Source: Paraphaeosphaeria minitans
Lineage: Eukaryota > Ascomycota > Dothideomycetes > Pleosporales > Didymosphaeriaceae
Reading direction: 5' to 3'
Length of the DNA stretch: 64,000 bases
NCBI GenBank assembly: GCA_015832175.1
Contig: WJXW01000009.1
Span: 372,001 to 436,000 of the forward strand
The translations under genes and the position numbers were made by a program. How positions within the stretch are numbered: the first letter of the stretch is position 1; each line of letters begins with the position of its first letter. The notes beneath the pieces were generated by a model that was given only the letters and a program-made list of their open reading frames with translations, was not told the DNA's origin and searched no databases. Positions 55,149 through 64,000 of the stretch are shown one piece after another.

Positions 55149-56202
55149 TGTGTCTGGGACTCGTTGAGCTGCGTGCCGCTGTTGAATTGTACGTGAAGCT
55201 CTAGATATGATACTACTCAATGCAATCCCAAAGTAAAGAACTGGTGTACAGGTAGCAGCGCTGGACAAAGTCGAGCTCGGGAAGTGGAGACGCGGCTACA
55301 GCTGGAGCTACTGGCATGGTGTTGTTTTGAGGCCTTTGCTTTCCCTCGGCATCTGACGGCGGCAGCGTTCCGAGCCTGGGGTAGACGCGGAATTGTCTGC
55401 CCTGGAAGCGGTTTAACTCGAGGCGGGAGCAGCCGGCGGTGGGTAATGCTGGAGCTTGTGCCTCGTTGGGGAGTCGTCTTTTCCGAGAACTTTCTGCAGG
55501 GTATTGCGGGCATGCCGGTTACGTGGGTAGGTAAGTAGGTAGGTAGGTAGGTAGGTAGGTAGGTACCTAGGTAGTACCTAGGTAGGTAGTCTAGCTAGTC
55601 TACCCGCCTACTTAGACGGCGATCTTGAAGGCGAGGGCGGGGTCCGGGGCTGGAATGGTCACGTGATAAGTAAAGTGACGCTCAGCCCTGTCTCTTTCAT
55701 GGACTGTACAGCAACCACGCCCACCAAGGAGGACGTTTGTTTGTCGCAAGCCATACAATGGGCGCCTATACGGCGCACGCCTACGACCCAATTACTTTCC
55801 AGATCCCATCGTGCAACTTGTGGCCATCATTTTGACTTTTCTTTGTCGACCCCGAGGCATCGCAATGCAGACTGACCCAGCTACCGGTAGCTACCTACGC
55901 GTAAAACACAGGGAAAGCGCCGAAAGTGATACAGGAAGAGAAGCGGTAGAGCTCTCGAAATCCTCCAAGGAGCCCACATCGCTTGCGGTGCGGAAGCCAA
56001 GTCGGAAGCGCAGCGCGCACCATATGACGACGAAATTTCTCCATTGCTGGGTGAGAAAGAAGCTCGTGCACCAAACAAACCTCCCATAGCTCCCCATGTA
56101 ACGGGTAGATGTGGCGGCTATGCCGGCAGCATCACTAAGCTAAAGAATCTCAAAACGAGAACGAAAGCAGTCTCGGCGCCAATTCCAGCTCCATCCAGTC
56201 CC
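55149..56202. other. Intergenic region and uncertain 5' end of the next gene
   Basis: Upstream of the CoA-transferase and of the orphan at 56,203. It holds a TAGG microsatellite. The frame 55,865-56,089 (ATG at 55,865) could be a 5' exon of the orphan but I found no splice pair with matching phase. Confidence 0.5.
55526..55590 (+). repeat. (TAGG)n microsatellite with inverted ends
   Basis: About eight TAGG units followed by TACCTAGGTAGTACCTAGG, forming small palindromes. Confidence 0.95.
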
Positions 56203-57323
56203 ATGACTTTCATATCAACAAGAGAGAATTTTCCCAATGGCATCACAAGAATGACAGTCTCCACAGATCAACCAGTGCAGCCGTCCAAGGAAGGATGCCC
56301 CCCGCGGTTGCTGTACACGCGTGAAAGTGATGTAGCCAAAAACGAACACAGGGATTCTGGAGACTTCATCGAAGTACCTGGATCCAATGACACTGAAGAC
56401 GACATTGCAGCCAATAACGGCCACACAGAAGCCGAGGACCTCGTCGAGGTGCCTGGAAACGATCACACTGAAGCCGACCCTTCTTTCAATTCAGAACCTT
56501 GCGTTCGTTGGAAATGCAACATAGGGCACAGTCCAAAGGCGTTTCACAATTGGAAGGAGGTGAGAAACGAGAATCACAGCGGCTCCCTAAATTCTCCTAT
56601 AGAATTGAGTTCGGGCTCAGAAAGCGACAGTGACGACGAGCCAGATGAGCCAGAGGGCTTTTATGAGCCATGCCACGACGTGGCTATCGCGCTTGACGAG
56701 CCTAATCCTCTCCGCAAAGATCTAACTCTGGACGAGCACTACCGGCTCTCTACCCATGAAGCACTAGAAGACTTGCTTGCCACGGGAAGCCCCAGCCCTG
56801 CTAAAGCTAGCACACTATGGCGGAACATACTCAACCAATACTCGTTGGACCAAGTGTACAGTGCTTTCAAACAGGCTTTACCTGGCCCCCAACGTGCAAC
56901 AGCTCGTAAGTCACACTTCCATACTCCTACTATGACCGCATTGCTGATTTATTAGGTGCTGCTCTGAAGCTGTGGGTCGTGCTGCATAATGCTCTAGCAC
57001 AATTCCGAGATGATACGCAATACTATGGTCGCGATGGGGAAGAATGGCGACAACACAAGCGTATGCTCATGGCAATGCCAGGGAAGGAGCAATGGCGCAA
57101 TGCTCTTGAGGCACGCCGTAAACATTGTGATCCTGCACTGGTAGTCCGGATATGGGGAGGGTGGCTTGAGGGTGCCCAGTTTGCGCGTGCGCTGGCAGAC
57201 TATTCTAGGGCGTTGATCCGACATGGGGTGGGTGAACGTTTGGAAGAACGCATTCTTGCATACAACAAGAATCTCAGTCCTTGGTTCGGCTTTATCGAAA
57301 GTGGAGACGCCGATATCGACTGA
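56203..57323 (+). CDS. Orphan protein, at least 356 residues
   Basis: Exons 56203-56905 and 56956-57323; 50-nt intron (GTAAGT donor), phase 1. The ATG at 56203 is the first in the open frame, but the frame is open back to 55930, so an upstream exon is likely. The first half is disordered and acidic, with a two-copy motif (DFIEVPGSNDTE and DLVEVPGNDHTE) and a serine/aspartate cluster (SSGSESDSDDEPDEPEG). The second half is folded and helical: LWRNILNQYSLDQVYSAFKQ, LWVVLHNALAQFRDDTQYYG, WRQHKRMLMAMPGKEQWRNA, ALADYSRALIRHGVGERLEE. No known domain, signal or membrane segment is seen. It is probably a fungal lineage-specific protein; function unknown. Confidence 0.6.
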
Positions 57324-57750
57324 ATAGAGGGCTGATCTCGATGCTACTCATGTAGCACGCGGCAAGGTTCGATGCAGTATCCGTCACTGATCGCTCCTCG
57401 CTATATTCAATCTCGGTTATTGTGGGGCAATTTGGGTGTCGTTTAATGGCATACTACTGGGGCTCTCGGGGCTCACGGGGCTCACAAAACTCACTAATGC
57501 GCCCATGGATGTTACACCACGATATTATGAATAATTCAGAACATTGATTCGACTTCTGGGGTCTAATGAGGTGCTATAGATCGTTTTCAGAACTGCCGGG
57601 AGAACAAGCACATCGGCCTTATACAGTCATGCTGGCACCGCGCGTAGGAATATCGCACCAAGAATCTGTTAACAGCCTTTGCTCCCTGCGCTCTGTTTGA
57701 TCTACTTATTTTGTCAAGCACAGCTTGGTACCATCCAACCCCTCGCGACT
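57324..57750. other. Intergenic region upstream of AA9 LPMO
   Basis: 427 nt with a GGGGCTC-type short repeat near 57,460-57,485. No gene is seen. Confidence 0.6.
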
Positions 57751-58721
57751 ATGAGACTCTCCATCCTAGCAACAAGCCTACTCCTCCAGCTTGCCGCCAG
57801 CCACGCCCTCTTCCAGCAGCTATGGGTCAACGGTGTCGACAAGTCAAATACCTGCGTCCGCATGCCCAGAGGCAACAGCCCCGTTTCCAGCGTAGGCTCC
57901 AACGACCTGCGCTGCAACGCCGGCGGCGCGGCCGGCGTATCTGGTAAATGTGCCGTCAACGCTGGCGACACTGTCACGGTGGAGATGCATCAGGTAAGCC
58001 CTGTTTCGAGAGGAAAGAGATGAGATCGGCTGTAGTGACGGCGTGTTTTAAGCAACCCGGCGACCGCTCCTGCAAGAACGAGGCCATTGGTGGTAATCAC
58101 TACGGGCCTGTCCTCGTTTACATGACCAAAGTTGCCGACGCCTCCAAAGCCGACGGCTCGACGGGCTGGTTCAAAGTCTACGAGAACGGGTGGGCGTCCG
58201 CACCCGGAAACAAGGGCGCTGCGGACAATGACTACTGGGGCGTCAAGGACATGAATAGGTGCTGTGGGAAAGTAGACTTCAAGATCCCGAAGGACCTCGC
58301 GTCGGGGGATTATTTGGTTCGCGCGGAGGTGGTCGCCCTGCATACGGCGCAGTCGGCGGGCGGGGCGCAGTTTTATATGAGTTGCTGTAAGTGGTGTATC
58401 TACATTTGAGTATCCCCAGGCTCGCTCATATTTTGAAGATCAGGTTACCGTCGCGGGAAGTGGAACGCTGGCGCCGGCAACGGTGAAGATCCCGGGGCTG
58501 TATGGCTCGAGTGGTGAGTGACTCTTCGGTCGAATTGGGAGCAAAGGGAATACTGATTGCTGCGTTTAGATCCTGGCATCAAGATCAACATTCACTCTGC
58601 TATTACTGGTTACACTGTCCCCGGGCCAAAGGTCATTGCTGAGAGTACAACGGTAACGCCTGGAAATCCTGTTTGTGCGGTGAAGAAGATCCGAGGAGCG
58701 AACGACATCTTTGCGTTCTGA
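57751..58721 (+). CDS. Lytic polysaccharide monooxygenase, family AA9
   Basis: Exons 57751-57993, 58053-58386, 58439-58513 and 58570-58721; introns of 52-59 nt; 267 residues. The signal peptide (1-17) is cut before His18, so the mature protein begins HALFQQLWVNGVD, providing the first copper ligand of the histidine brace. The second ligand is His97 in GGNHYGPVLVYM. His178 (VVALHTAQS), Gln187 and Tyr189 (GAQFYMSCYQ) complete the second coordination sphere and the axial tyrosine. Cysteines are spaced as in the family (NTCVRMP, DLRCN, RSCKN, MSCYQ). The enzyme is secreted and oxidatively cleaves cellulose or hemicellulose. There is no C-terminal CBM1 or GPI-like end. It indicates plant-biomass-degrading ability. 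Confidence 0.95.
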
Positions 58722-59115
58722 TGAAGCAGATCACCGGGTCTGAGGACTGATTTTGAGCAGAATTCCTTTCTTCCTGTTGCTAATTTGGCGAGGGACAGTT
58801 TGTCTTCATCGGCTTCTTGGTGCATGACTGACTTCATGTTCAGGTGAGCATTCGTTAAGGCCAGGAATCAAATGCATGCCATCTACAAGTCTTCAGTATG
58901 TTTCTTCCCGAGTGAGCACAGAACATCCCATCAGAAGGTTGGTTTTGGGTGCAGCGAAGGCGGAGCGAAAACCCTAGCGTGTCTGGTGACTATGTTCAAC
59001 TTGGGCTAGCCTATGATCAGCCGGCCAGTGACGGCACGCATTACCCGACGGCAGTGGGTCTCTCAAAAGTTCACTTCCGCAATCTTTGTCCAGCCAGACT
59101 TTACACATCCGAAAT
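58722..59115. other. Intergenic region
   Basis: About 390 nt between tandem genes. Nothing is recognised. Confidence 0.5.
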
Positions 59116-60479
59116 ATGGGGGGTCCAAGGTCCTACGGCGCGACCGAATCAGTTGCAGGACGAGAGACGAATGTACCGACCTCTCCGATCTCGAACAACC
59201 AAGTCCAAGATGCAGAGGACCAAACTCGGCGGCTTCGCGCGAGTCAAAGATTGAAGCAGTTCTATAGAAGGAACTTTGGACTTTTCCTTGTCTTTCTGGC
59301 TCAGACATGTGGATCAGTAGTGCGCGACATCGCCTTCAAGTTTGGCCAGGCTTAGAGCACTGACGTGGCCACAGATGAACACAGCAGCAAAATTACTGGC
59401 TACAGGTTACGAAACGAAGTTCCATGCCTTGCAGATCATCTTCGTTCGCATGTCTTGCACAACTATCTTGAGCTGCTTGTACATATGGTACAACAAGATT
59501 CCAAGATCTCATGGTGTGACCGGCCTGTTGGTACTCCGCGGAACAGCGGGTTTCATCGGACTCTTTGGTCTCTATTGTAGGTTACCTTGACAAGCCCTGT
59601 TAGCCATGACCCTAACGTATGTCTATAGACTCGCTCTCTTGGCTTGAATTTGCTGATGCCACCGTGATCACATTCATCATCCCAACAATGACAGCTTTGG
59701 TCTGCTGGGTCTGGCTCCGAGAGCCCTACACCGTCAAAGAAGCACTCGCCGGGCTCCTTGCCTTCACCGGTGTCCTGTTCGTCGCTCGCCCACCGTGGCT
59801 ATTCCCCGGCACACCTCTTGACCCCATCTCAGGCGAGCCAGCAGAGCACGTAGAAGGCCCAGACAGCACTTCATTGAGCCTACTGAGTTTCGGGATCCAG
59901 GGCGGAAGAGCGCATTCTCTCCCTCCCATCTCGGCCGAACAAAGAACCATCGCCATCCTCCTAGCCGTCCTCGGAGCATTTGCAGCATCGACAGCCTATG
60001 CCACCATCCGCGTCATAGGCCAACGTGCCCATTCTCTCATCAGCGTAACATATTTCGCTTTTCTCTCAACCATCGGTTCCGCGGTCATCATCCTCGTACA
60101 CCCTGACTTACAGTTCGTCATGCCCGAAGACCTAAGCCAGTGGGGCCTGATCGCCATTATCGGACTCACAGGATTCGCGCTGCAATTTCTTCTCACCGAG
60201 GGCTTGCAAAGGGAAAAGGGCGGACGTGCTACCAACCTTACGTATCTGCAGCTGGTCTTTGCACTGGTTGTCGAACGTCTTGTATGGGGGACTACTCCGC
60301 CAATTGAAAGTCTGTTTGGCGCAGTGCTAATTATTGGGGCTGCGGTTTGGGTGAGTCTGCAGAAGAATGCGGTGACGGTGAAGGAGGGCAAAACTGTCGA
60401 CGAAGAAAGCAGTTTGCTGAGAGATGAGCAGGGCGAAGATGAGGATTGTAGGAGGAACAGTGCTTCTACGGAAAATTAG
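59116..60479 (+). CDS. EamA/DMT-superfamily transporter (SLC35G-like)
   Basis: Exons 59116-59319, 59375-59576 and 59629-60479; introns of 55 and 52 nt; 418 residues. The protein starts with a polar cytosolic stretch (about 55 residues) and then about ten membrane segments in two EamA repeats: FGLFLVFLAQTCGSVMNTAA, FHALQIIFVRMSCTTILSCL, GLLVLRGTAGFIGLFGLYYS, FADATVITFIIPTMTALVCW, GLLAFTGVLFVARPPWLFPG, then IAILLAVLGAFAASTAYATI and WGLIAIIGLTGFALQFLLTE. Fungal relatives are annotated as SLC35G-like or DUF6 transporters; substrates are unknown. The C-terminus is acidic (DEESSLLRDEQGEDED). The first donor could be GTAGTG or GTGCGC, three nt apart; both keep the frame. The start at 59116 is the only ATG in the first exon frame, but an upstream exon cannot be ruled out. 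Confidence 0.85.
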
Positions 60480-60669
60480 AGACTTGCACGCAAGGAAGAA
60501 AACAGGGATGTTCATTCAGCGCATCCGTACGAATCTAACGACATCTACCGCGGAATACAGCCAGCAATCGAGCTACTTCTTGGCACAAACTCGCTCGCTC
60601 GCTCAATACCATCATGAATCCGGCTCCAAGATATCACATAAACCAAAAGAACGACACCGACCCACTCCC

Positions 60670-61817
60670 TCACTTCACTATCCCGCTCCTTAACCCAGCT
60701 TCCCGATTCTCCACAGCCCTCCTCGTCAACTCATACATCTCCATCGTCCACGCGCTCTCCGCATCCTCCATAAACTGCCTCTTATACCCCTCATTCGCCC
60801 ACACAGTCGCCTTCTCCCAATCCCCAACCCGCGCATGGCTGATCGCCGCAATCCAATACGTCTGCGCATAGTACTCCACCAGCCCCTCCCTCTCCACCAG
60901 ATTCGCCAACTCCAGACTCTACGCCGCATCCTTGCGCGCCTCTTCACGGCAGAAGCATGCGTCGGCGCCGTCAAGTTCATCTGCGCAGACAATGCACGCA
61001 GAGCGTGCTCGATGTCCACACGCGACTGGTCCGAGCGGTGCAGCTCAGCCGGATGCTGCGAACAGGCTGGACACGTGCACGTGAATCCGTACCGCGCGAG
61101 TTTCTTCCGCCGCTCCCCGCGCGGCAAGAGCAGCGGGATGAACGACACGAATATCTCCTCGCCCGCCTCGATCCCGCGCGTTGCGTAGACGGACCGTCGC
61201 TTTAGTTTCTCGTTCCAGCGGTGCGCCGCGTTCGGGCGGCAGGAATGATTGATCCGCGCGATCGTGGGGAAGGATCCGGTCTTGGAGCCGGCGTTGTGGG
61301 CGTTGTTGCGGAAGATGAGGCCGAGGATGTCGAGGTGGGAGCCGTGTCTTTGGAGGTCGGTGGGGAGGACTGAGTAGGTCAGGTCGAGGACTTCGTGTTT
61401 CTGTGCTTCTGATAGGTGATTGTATTCTCTGTGTACGAGCTGCGAGATGACGGGTAGGGAGTAGTCGGTGTCTGGGGATTGCTTGGGAGGCGTTATGGTT
61501 ATGACGGGGGCTTCGCGCATGATGATTGAGCCGCGCTCTAATGGGTGCGCTGCGAAGACGCCGAGGCCCTTGCCGGGACTTGGTTCGATCGTGTAAGGGA
61601 AAGGTGGGTAGGGAGATTGTGTTTGGAAGGGGTGGGTTGGGCATGTCGCAGAGTTGGCGGGCAATGGCAGGAGAAATGGTAGAATATGCGTCGTGGTCGG
61701 TTGTGCTCGAGAGTTGAGGTGATGAAAGATTGCGTTCTTGAAGACAAAGATGGATTTAGCTGATATTCCGGACAGTTGTTTCACGCCTGTAGGGTCGCGC
61801 TGCAGTGGCCTCGACAT
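60670..61817 (-). CDS. SET-domain protein with disrupted or oddly spliced C-terminus
   Basis: ATG at 61817. The first 290 residues contain a full SET domain: GKGLGVFAAHPLERGSIIMR, IARINHSCRPNAAHRWNEK (the NHSC cofactor/knot motif), GIEAGEEIFVSFIPLLLPRG and a post-SET-like FTCTCPACSQHP. Fungal SMYD-like proteins of this type continue with a helical tail. Here that tail (LVEREGLVEYYAQTYWIAAI, HARVGDWEKATVWANEGYKR) lies in a different frame and ends at 60670. The original frame instead runs on as an arginine-rich peptide to 60726. A 29-nt intron 60919-60947 (GTGAAG..GTAG, phase 0) would rejoin them into 372 residues but is far shorter than all other introns here. Otherwise there is a frameshift plus a TAG. 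The likely role is protein-lysine methylation; the gene may be damaged. Confidence 0.75.
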
Positions 61818-63262
61818 GCGACGATCGCTGCATCAAAAGCTGAAATTTCGCGTCAACCCCCGACTGCTATGAAAAACGAATGTAGTAGCGAATAGAGAGT
61901 GGATATGGTGTATCAGTGATTATGAGCGTTTTGTCGGTCAGCAACCCTAACGTTTGATCAAACTACACATTGCAAACTTTGTTCTAGCAAGTTAAATTTT
62001 ATTTCTTGCCAGAAGCAAATGAGATAGCTTCATGGTAGCTGTCCACCGTATACCCACGGTGTAAGCGCAAATTTCTCTGTGGCCGGAGTCGGTACACCGG
62101 TGTGGTTACCAAAACATGTGGACAATAAACACTTAGTCCTCGAATATGCGGCTCATGGTACTCGAATGCAAAGGCTGGACAGTGAACTTTCTCCAACCGA
62201 GAATGCTGGGTGGCGGACCTCCAGGGCAGTGGATGAGTGAATGCGGTCGAGTCACGTGAAAAGTTATACTGTACGCACCACGACGGCTCAGCATCTTTTT
62301 CTGCATAATTCCCACTCACACTTTAATATTCCGGTACTCCAACTCCAATGCTGCGATTGATAAGCTGGAGAAAGATATTGCATCTTTTCCGGCACCGAAC
62401 TAGGATCGGCTGAGCCCAAGTCGAAGAAGAAGTCTTCCTCAACACTTGCGGCATGGCTACAGCGCTGGATATCACCTAAGCGAGAACTGGATCGCTATTT
62501 CTAACCACAAGCTTTTTTCTGGTTATCACTGCCCAAGCTTCAGTGCCCTGAGACTGTGGGACATCCACTCCGGCGTGCACCAGTTCGAATACATGGTAGA
62601 TGTCCGTCAGGCGACACATCTTTTACCTCTGCTGATCCGATCGAGCCTGCTCTATCTGCCCGTAAGCTCGAAATGCTCCGCTACGTTAGTCTGCCTGTCT
62701 CTGGACCCTACGACGCCTTGGTTCTGGATGCGGACTACCTATAGCACTTTGGTATAGCGCTTAACAACAAATAAAGGGTTAAGTCGGATCCTATCACATC
62801 AAGAAACTGTTACATGCCATCTTGCTCCTCATATTTCAACACTAAATATGTCAGTTCAAAGTACCAGTGACGAAACCAGCGACTTATTCTATCCTCACAG
62901 CTTATCGCACCCTGTAGAGTGTCCCTCGCTATGCTAGCACGTCCATGCGTCCAGTATCATATACTGACCTCTATCCCCTCCTAAACCCCGATTACATCCA
63001 AACGTTCAAGCATAATGTACAACATAGCTACCAGCGCCATACAAGAGCTATCGTATTAAATTTTCATTGTTAGCGTGATGCGTCACGGCAAATTCTCCAA
63101 TCAGAAGAGGTGAGAAACGGAAAGCCTCTCTCGAGAACTTCCCACTTGTCCATAAAGTTCATAACGCCCAGAAGCTGAACGAACGTCGAATCGAAATGGC
63201 TTTCATGGCGGGCAGCTAAGCTCGGAACGATGGCCTTGGTCTCGACCTATCTACGCACTCGC
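61818..63262. other. Intergenic region
   Basis: About 1.4 kb without a supported gene, somewhat AT-richer than its neighbours. Short frames around 62,446-62,757 have no resemblance. No repeat is recognised. Confidence 0.5.
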
Positions 63263-64000
63263 CTAAGCCATGGTCGGCATGCGCCCAATAGTCCCTTGTC
63301 TTCTTGTAGAGAGCCATTCCGAGAAGCTGGAAACAGCAAGGATCTCTTGAAAGCCTAATGGTCGCTCCTCAACCGGGACATCGTTGAAATCTATGGCTGT
63401 CCCTGAGTCTGCGCGCTTTGATCGAATAGCGGGGAGCTTCTTCTGAGTCGGTGCCCTCTGTGGCGGAGTTGGTCGCATCTCAGAGGCCGATGGTGGCGGT
63501 GGCGGATGCGGTGGTGCGGCCTGATACACATATGGGTTTGCTGTTGGTACGGAAGGCATGCTTGGATAGAAAAACTTGGTCTTTGTCTCCTTGTGCGGCG
63601 GAAATGCCCTCATCGCCTCTTCGTCTTCTTGTGGAGACTCTACTACTGGTAATTCGTGATGCGCCTTCTGCCAGAACCGTGATGTGCTCGTCTTCTTTCT
63701 TAAACTATGTACTGACATCTCGCCCTTGGAGCTCCCGTCTGTTGACTCAGGTGCCGGAGCATTCGAGTTCGACCGCCCCCGCAACAGCGATATGGAAGTT
63801 TTCAGCGTCAAGCTTGGCCGGCCTATCGTCCATGCAATCGTGTGGGATCTTCGAGGAACTTCAATATTGCCGTAGGTTACAAATGTATGCGATGGCGCCG
63901 TGTCCGGCTCCAATGAGGTAGAGGCACGTTCGAGGCCAGCCAAAGGTACTGTCGCGCCTGGTATGCTCACGCCACCGACATGCCGTGCGTCAAAGGGCGC
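63263..64000 (-). CDS. Proline-rich hypothetical protein (5' end outside window)
   Basis: A minus-strand frame is open from the window edge to a TAG-type stop at 63263, about 245 codons, with no ATG near the edge, so the gene begins beyond 64,000; an intron inside the first codons cannot be excluded. The sequence is polar and disordered: HTFVTYGNIEVPRRSHTIAW, LKTSISLLRGRSNSNAPAPE, a proline run (APPHPPPPPSASEMRPTPP) and a conserved-looking end PLGFQEILAVSSFSEWLSTR. It may be the cytosolic tail of a larger protein, for instance a membrane protein, but nothing in the window shows this. The family is not recognised. Confidence 0.55.
   Translation of the reverse strand, partial: APFDARHVGGVSIPGATVPLAGLERASTSLEPDTAPSHTFVTYGNIEVPRRSHTIAWTIGRPSLTLKTSISLLRGRSNSNAPAPESTDGSSKGEMSVHSLRKKTSTSRFWQKAHHELPVVESPQEDEEAMRAFPPHKETKTKFFYPSMPSVPTANPYVYQAAPPHPPPPPSASEMRPTPPQRAPTQKKLPAIRSKRADSGTAIDFNDVPVEERPLGFQEILAVSSFSEWLSTRRQGTIGRMPTMA

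Noticed and set aside
55526..55590. TAGG array considered as telomere-like sequence
   Set aside because: Fungal telomeres are normally TTAGGG; this array is short, tetrameric and lies between ordinary genes.
58053..58721. C-terminal cellulose-binding module in the AA9 protein
   Set aside because: The protein ends IRGANDIFAF soon after the catalytic domain, without the cysteine pattern of CBM1.

Overview
The window reads as nuclear DNA of a filamentous ascomycete (Pezizomycotina). Genes are split by short introns, mostly 45-60 nt, with GT..AG ends and a CTAAC/CTGAC branch site 8-15 nt before the acceptor. Gene content is typically fungal: a QutG-like phosphatase, VID27, a short beta-adaptin, an AA9 lytic polysaccharide monooxygenase (LPMO) and fungus-only orphans. 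The class cannot be fixed from sequence alone; Dothideomycetes is only a guess. There is no bacterial operon structure, CRISPR array, transposon with recognisable coding capacity, or secondary-metabolite cluster. Exon coordinates were worked out by hand from splice consensus, reading phase and family conservation.

Layout. 0-7 kb: 3' part of an inositol-monophosphatase/QutG-like gene (-), an F-box-like orphan (+), a possibly decayed gene (-) and a 74-residue protein (+). 10-19 kb: a mitochondrial PPR-like protein (-), coatomer zeta (+), RQC2/NEMF (+), then tRNA-Ser(GCT) (-). 20-31 kb is a dense housekeeping block: trehalose-6-phosphate synthase (-), a HIRIP3/DEK-C nuclear protein (+), AP-1 beta-adaptin (+) and VID27 (+). 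31.4-36.4 kb is about 5 kb without a gene. 36-48 kb: an APC-family permease (+), an orphan followed by a (DENEE)20 tract (+), a CinA-domain protein (-), an unknown conserved-looking protein (-), minisatellites and a patatin-like phospholipase (+). 48-64 kb: an acidic-tailed orphan (+), prohibitin-2 (-), an ERGIC-53-type lectin (+), mitochondrial succinyl-CoA:3-ketoacid CoA-transferase (-) with a likely GC-AG intron, an orphan (+), AA9 LPMO (+), an EamA/DMT transporter (+), a SET-domain protein with a disturbed reading frame (-) and a proline-rich partial gene (-).

The genes do not form one pathway. Several share compartments: COPI, AP-1 and the lectin in secretory trafficking; the PPR protein, prohibitin-2 and the CoA-transferase in mitochondria; RQC2 on stalled 60S ribosomes. 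Intergenic DNA carries many (TAGG)n/(CCTA)n microsatellites. The features most worth a second look are the in-frame acidic tail behind a stop codon at 41 kb, the broken frame in the SET gene, the GC-AG intron, and the mitochondrial-presequence-like peptide out of frame with its downstream exon at 44 kb. I found no convincing wholly new biological system.
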